NCBI RefSeq assembly: GCF_954871325.1
Contig: NC_088775.1
Span: 90,030,805-90,094,804, forward strand
Length of the DNA stretch: 64,000 nucleotides
From: Gordionus sp. m RMFG-2023
Lineage: Eukaryota; Nematomorpha; Gordioida; Chordodea; Parachordodidae
Direction of reading: 5' to 3'
Of this stretch, positions 58,641-64,000 are shown one piece after another. Positions within the stretch are counted from its first letter, which is position 1, and every line of letters starts with the position of its first letter. A model generated the notes under the pieces. The model did no database searches. It was not told the origin of the DNA and saw nothing but the letters and a program-made list of their open reading frames with translations. A program made the position numbers and the translations under genes.

Positions 58641-59151
58641 AGAAATGATAATCTAGAAGACTAAATAAAAGGGAAATAAATCTCAAATTAGACAATTAAA
58701 ATCTCAATTCAGACAAGTAAACACTCTAATAAAATAAGGTTTCTTTATTGGTAATTTCAAATCAACATTAGAATCATATTTCCATAAAACAAAAATTGAT
58801 AAGTCGTTTTATAAAATTAATAACGTACAAGAAATGGTTTTTTGCAATTTCATAAAAAAATTAATTATGATTTCATAAAAAAAATCAAAATGATAAAAAA
58901 AAATCTATAATTTTAAAAATGACTGACATTTTCACTATATAAAAAAAATAGATAAACAAATATATATATTAAATGATTGACATTTAACTACAAAAATGTA
59001 TCATTTATAACATGCCACCCTTTTATGGGCTCGTGGCATGTATATAAACAAATAAAAGTGTATGTATATATATTTTTTGTAAAAAAAAAATGGTCGACAT
59101 ATATTTATACAGAATCCATAGATGGGAATATCGCGGATTTTGTTGGAGTCA
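58641..59151. other. AT-rich interval
   Basis: A-rich sequence resembling 33590-33830 in word content; a short inverted pair CATGCCAC/GTGGCATG lies at 59011-59041. No gene. Confidence 0.35.
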
Positions 59152-59658
59152 TCACGATAGCAGTAATTGATTCTCCCACAAATCCATTGCGTCGTTATGT
59201 TGTAATACCGCAGAGGAGGTTGATGTCGACGGAGCGTGCTCATGAATAATGCTGATAGCCTTTCTGAGAATGTTCTCTGTCGGTGGGGTTGATGCGATGC
59301 TGGAACGACCACTGGACGTTCCAAATTCACCTCGGTTGGCCGACGGAGCCGGACGAATGTGAGGAAATGACGACTGCCCTTGCGTTGGGTCACCCGGTCT
59401 TCGCCGATGATGTCTGGCGGATCGGCCGGTAGAATTGTCCTGGATCGTAGCTAGAGGTTGTCTCGAATCTTTACCAATAATTTGACATTGGCTACGGATA
59501 TGCACATCGCTGTTGCTATTGAAGCATCTTCGCTTCCTGGGCCCTCCAGAATTGTCCTGGGATATAGGAGATTGGATAGTCATTCCGGTATTCTTAGGTA
59601 TTAGTGTTACTTGTAAATAACAAGATCCGAAATCAATCAAACGACTATTAGTTTCCAT
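59152..59658 (-). CDS. Unrecognised ORF in a GC-richer island
   Basis: A 168-codon uninterrupted frame, METNSRLIDFGSCYLQ to WENQLLLS and a stop, in DNA clearly richer in G and C than anything around it. The product would be mostly disordered, rich in Ser, Arg, Pro and Gln, with a basic patch GGPRKRR, an RHHRRR patch and two related words (QDNSGG, QDNSTG). No catalytic motif, signal peptide or membrane segment is visible. An overlapping frame at 59001-59393 is also open but compositionally poorer. An LTR-type repeat (60060-60840) lies 400 bp upstream in the same orientation, so it may be the first ORF of a retroelement; otherwise it is a host exon. I do not recognise it. Confidence 0.45.
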   Translation of the reverse strand: METNSRLIDFGSCYLQVTLIPKNTGMTIQSPISQDNSGGPRKRRCFNSNSDVHIRSQCQIIGKDSRQPLATIQDNSTGRSARHHRRRPGDPTQGQSSFPHIRPAPSANRGEFGTSSGRSSIASTPPTENILRKAISIIHEHAPSTSTSSAVLQHNDAMDLWENQLLLS

Positions 59659-60059
59659 GTCTACGATATTTGGGCGGCGGATGAGTATTATTAATAGAAC
59701 TGTATGTCGACTAAAAAATGGACTATTACACCACAGACAAATGTATTGATGGTTTAAATAATAATTCCTTTTTTACCAAAACTTTTGGGGAAAAAATTAA
59801 AAATTTTTAAAAAAAATATAGAAAATCTTCCTATTAGTGTTTATTGGCATAAAAAAAATATTATTATAATATATTTAAAAAAAAGAAGTTTTACTGTATA
59901 CTAGTTGCGGCGCACATATTTTTTAAAAAAACAACTTATGGTATAATATACACTAGTTGAGGCACACATATTATAAAAAGAAAACTTATTTCTCACATGT
60001 GCTTCAATTATCTCTGTATTATTATCACCAATATCCCTTGGGGTGAGCGTCAAGTGAAG
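59659..60059. other. Interval upstream of the unrecognised ORF
   Basis: Contains a diverged direct repeat of about 65 bp: ATACTAGTTGCGGCGCACATA (59898) and ATACACTAGTTGAGGCACACATA (59946). Nothing else was recognised. Confidence 0.4.
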
Positions 60060-60840
60060 CCAATAACACAACAGTATTTGTAAAACAACTCTAACTCACT
60101 CACGCGAATCCCCAAAGCTAGTTTTATTCATTCCTAATTTTAATTACAAAAATAAAGGCAACTTCCAATAACATAAGTTAGGGAAAAAAATGCAACAACA
60201 GGGCTGGGAGAAACCAATATTTAACACAAGAACAATTCTTTACCAAATGTTTAAGATTTTCTTTTCAATATACATTATGCAGTACCATGATAAAAAAAAA
60301 CTTTTCGACTAACACTGATAACAAAAGCTATTTTAATACCCCCCCCCCCCAAAAAAAAAAAAACAACTTTCTATTCATTCAATAAAAGATAAAAACAAAG
60401 TCTATTCATTCAAGAAAAGATAAAAACAAAACTTTTCTACTCATTCACGAAAAGATAAAAACATCTATTCATTAAATTAAAAAAAACTTTTCCATTCATT
60501 TAAGAAAAGATAAAAACATTTATTCATTAAATTAAAAAAACTTTTCTATTCATTTAACAAAAATGACTTATTGTCCCTATCATCTGGCAGACAAAAAACA
60601 TTCCTTTATGAACCAAAAAAAAAGAAACCTTTCCAATATCATTAAAATGTTGGAAAACTTTTTATTAAACCCGTCTGAATTGAACTATAAATTGAATCGA
60701 AAATGACGAAAAATTTGTATATATTGACATATTAAAAATATAACTCAATATACGGAACACGGATCGATATAAACCGTAAAAAAATATCGAGTATGTCTTT
60801 TCATATTATTTACCCCTCTTTCTCGTTTATTTATGTATTA
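60060..60840 (-). repeat. LTR-type non-coding repeat, copy 2
   Basis: Relative of 30365-31140 in the same orientation. It includes a C10-A run (60341-60363) and a local tandem expansion of CTATTCATTCAAGAAAAGATAAAAAC-like units (60370-60560). No pol sequence is attached, so it is a solo or truncated LTR-element fossil. Confidence 0.5.
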
Positions 60841-60984
60841 TATTTTTAATCATTACAGTGTGCTTTCACTTTCCTAATATTAATTGAGAATTAATTAGTT
60901 TTTATATATAAAATAAATTTTGGACAAGTATAAAAAATTATCATTTTAGCTTGAATACTTTTATGAAATTAAACCTATTCATAA

Positions 60985-61945
60985 CTTTTTTTATTTATAG
61001 AAGTAAAAGAAAACAATATTCCATCGGCTAGATGGCGTCTTTATATATTTTGAATGCGTTTAATAACTTTGGTAATTCGATTTAATCATAATTATTTTTG
61101 CCAAATTGATATAATAAGTTTATAATATAATTATTGAGTTCATAAATTATAATTTGTTCGGCAGAGAAGATTTTAAATATAAATTTAGGGTAATAAAATT
61201 ATATATAATGACGAAATATATTCTAGAAATACATGAAATAAGCAGAAGAAAAATGGGAAAAAATAGATAATTTATAAAAAATATTTTTCGAGTCCTTTCT
61301 GCTTTAATTTGACTTCGTGGATGTGGTTTTTTTGAGCCTTTTGGTTTAAAGTAAAATTATGTATCGTTTTATCTAAATTTTACAAGTCTTTTTATTTTCT
61401 GGGCACCGAACCTGAATCCGAACCTGGTTCAGAGAGTTTTGCAACCTAAACTAGAATCTTTTTTAGGAGGGTTCAAACCCTGTAACAAACTATGTATATT
61501 TATTTGAATGATAAGTAAAAACCATAAATTGTTTAAAATTTATTGTGGATATTTAAAAACATTATAAAATTTCAATTAAATTAAATATTTGTATTTACAA
61601 TTATACAAATATCATAAATATGACTTTAAACAATTTATTTTAACTAATTTTTATAAGTCATTATTCTTCGTCTCCAAACCCGAACCAATTTTTTTTGTAG
61701 TAGAATACACACTCCTGATATAATATACTGACGAAATATATTAGATATTCTAGAAATATTTGATATTTAAGATTTTTCTATATATAAAAATTAAATATAT
61801 TAGATATTCTATAGCATTTCTTTAAGACAAAATTTATTAGACACATTCAAAAATATTAATTTTATAATTTATGATAAAAATTTTTAAATCATAAGGCGCC
61901 ATCTAGCGGATTGAATATTATTTTTTTACTTCTATAATTAAGTAA
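60985..61945. mobile_element. Inverted-repeat element with paired CTAGATGGCG motifs
   Basis: TTTATAGAAGTAAAAGAAAA (about 60999) and TTTTTTTACTTCTATAATTA (about 61921) face each other, with CGGCTAGATGGCG (61025-61037, plus) and GGCGCCATCTAGCGG (61895-61909, minus) just inside. The interior is non-coding, with one GC-richer stretch (61300-61480). Confidence 0.5.
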
Positions 61946-64000
61946 CCCAAATCTTTATAAAAGAAAACCTTATCACTAAAACTAGGCTCCCCACATTCCT
62001 AAAAAAATAACCCATTTGCTCATAAACTTTGAATTGAGATCACAGGCCAATTAATCAAAATTAAATAAATGCTTATATGAAAATAAGAATATACGAGTAT
62101 TATTACCAAATTATATATGACAAAATAAGTACCTGGTCTTAATACTACTGCGTTGTCAAAAATTTACAATATAAAATATATATCAAAAAAAATTTTTGTT
62201 TTACCTTTACAACCAAATCAATGCACACTTTCTATCCTGATCAGCTGACACCACTAAATAGATTATTTATCCAATGCAGACCTAAAATTAATCACTCTGA
62301 AACCCTTTTTTAAAATAAATTATTGTTCTAATGCTAACCCAAAATTAATCACTCTGAAACTTTTTTTTATAATCAATTCTTTTATTAATAAATTAAAAAT
62401 ATCACTTTCTCAAAAAAAAAACTAATAATTTTGTGAAAAAAAAAATATCATATCACATGTTTTTTTACAATCCAATAAACCTAATTTACATCGGTTGATT
62501 GGCATTTCGCGTAATAAACATATATATATCCGTATATACAAATACGACACTATGGTTGATATTAATTTTGATAATAAACATTTTATTTTTTTGAATAAAC
62601 CTTAATTTTCCCCTTTTTCTTTTGTATAACAAAGTATATTTTAAACATGATAAATATTATTAACATGATAGGTAGGTCCAGTTGGCCCAAAACTTTTGGA
62701 TTTCAATGGTTTATAAGTTGGACTAATTTGTATCGTTTTCAGTTCGATTTGTCATCACCGTTTTTGAGATATTCTAAAATTAAAATGGGGGGCCAATTCA
62801 CGACAGCACCCCAACTTCTGAATTTAAAAATAAAAAGTGTGTAAGTCGATAGATGATGATTTGTACCGTTTTCAGTTGGATTTGTACCCTCACCGTTTAC
62901 CAGCTATTGACGGTTATAAATATGGCACCAAAAATAAAAAACACTCAAATACTTTTTTTTAAAAAATTTCTTAACCCTTTATTACACAGCCGGTTGAAAT
63001 TTGTCCCACCTAAAAAAGGACCTTTAATATATGGTGGGACATATTTAACCCGGCTTGATTTTTTTATTTTATTTAATACACAGATGGTATAAATTTATCC
63101 CATTTAAAAAATTATATTATTTATTGTTTATTTATATAATTTCGCGCGCAAAAAGTTTCGTATTTTATCGATCCCGCTTTTTTATTTTATTTTATGCAAA
63201 ATATTTTTTATAAAATTTTTAAATCAACTTTAGCAAAATTCTGGTACATTTGATAAATAAAAAATGATAAGAAACATTTATATATTCTATATATTTATCA
63301 TAAATATCAATATTTTTAAAAATTATCATTTATTTTTTTGGCAGTTACAAAAAATGTATCGGATCATTTTATGTCCCACTGTGCAATAATGCTTATTTTA
63401 CATTTATATTTTAAAAATATTATATTTTTATAAAATTTTTCAAAAATATTTTCTTGTCTGATATATGTACAACCGATTCGGATTCTTCTTTTGAGATATA
63501 CTCAAAGGAAGTCGAGGACAATTAAATTGAATTAAATTGGAGGGTAATAACAATACTCCCACCAAGTTTTATATCAGATTACGGCTTTGGTGATTATATA
63601 AGAGGTCTCTATTTCGATTAAAAATTATCTAAAATCTTCAATCCAAAATTCTTGACTTGGGTATATCATCATACTTGCAAAGCAATCCAATATCGACTCC
63701 TTAAAATTTCATAAAAATATGTCGCTGAAGATACAAAGAAAAAGGGATCGGGTCATGTTTATATATAAATTCTTGCTAGTGATTCGGAATCCCTTAGGAA
63801 AATATATTAGGACATCCTGGGAATGTTCTATTTGTAAAGTTTAACTATGTATTAACGCTAAAAGAAATTGATTTTTTTTTTCATAACAAAAAATAATGTA
63901 TATAATTTTTTTTTTCCGGTCATGGGTTACTTTATTTAAATATTTACTGATATGATATGATGTCAAAATGTATTAGTAAATAATTGATTTTTTTAAAATG
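61946..64000. other. AT-rich interval with small repeats
   Basis: A direct repeat of about 45 bp (TTGTATCGTTTTCAGTTCG at 62728 and TTGTACCGTTTTCAGTTGG at 62861, each followed by CACCGTTT) and a hairpin GTCCCACC/GGTGGGAC (63002-63050) beside CCGGTTGAAATT. ACCTAAAATTAATCACTCTG is also repeated at about 62280 and 62338. No gene was recognised. Confidence 0.35.

Noticed and set aside
1-64000. Organellar or bacterial origin suggested by extreme AT content
   Set aside because: Spliceosomal-type introns, hAT/Merlin/gypsy elements, a SINE and BTB-BACK genes show nuclear animal DNA.

Overview
The window is very AT-rich eukaryotic DNA and almost entirely mobile-element and decayed-gene sequence. I see no bacterial operons, no intact rRNA or tRNA and no CRISPR. 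Short spliceable introns (about 45-75 bp), Merlin and hAT transposons carrying introns, Ty3/gypsy and Ty1/copia fossils, a tRNA-headed SINE and BTB-BACK proteins of the BTBD3/BTBD6 type point to an animal, most likely a small invertebrate. The species cannot be named from this sequence.

Layout. 1-2.4 kb: the 3' end of a hAT element, GC-rich MITE fragments, a dispersed repeat (R1) and a SINE. 2.6-4.8 kb: a Merlin element with long inverted arms. 5.6-6.9 kb: a young foldback element with a GGGGAA-type minisatellite, beside a copia LTR fossil (about 7.07 kb). 7.3-17.2 kb: a large foldback whose arms contain the 3' part of a BTB-BACK gene; its left arm holds a 4575-bp hAT (7891-12465) with a perfect 8-bp target duplication, and the right arm keeps the empty site. 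19.9-26.7 kb: two more BTB-BACK copies, of which the one at 25404-26738 is the best preserved, plus MITEs. 27.3-30 kb: foldbacks and a LINE-like fragment. 30.3-38.6 kb: nested Ty3/gypsy fossils, ending against another BTB copy (38608-39245). 43.8-53.1 kb: a MITE, a small foldback, and a 6.3-kb foldback (45618-51928) built of 13-bp and about 118-bp tandem arrays, which split an older hAT transposase gene. 53.2-58.6 kb: two BTB remnants, a dimeric about 365-bp tandem array and a second R1 copy. 59-64 kb: an unrecognised GC-rich ORF, an LTR-type repeat and one more foldback.

Three patterns tie the window together. (1) At least six copies of one four-exon BTB-BACK gene family lie within 45 kb, most of them decayed. 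(2) There are at least six long-inverted-repeat (foldback) elements, one of which includes a BTB-BACK gene. (3) A 13-bp motif close to CCGCWAGATGGCG recurs about fifteen times, in several cases as plus/minus pairs at matching positions of inverted-repeat arms. It resembles the animal CTCF consensus and could be a transposon-spread architectural-protein site or simply a family signature. All coordinates of repeat ends were read by eye and may be off by a few bases to a few tens of bases unless a target duplication is stated.
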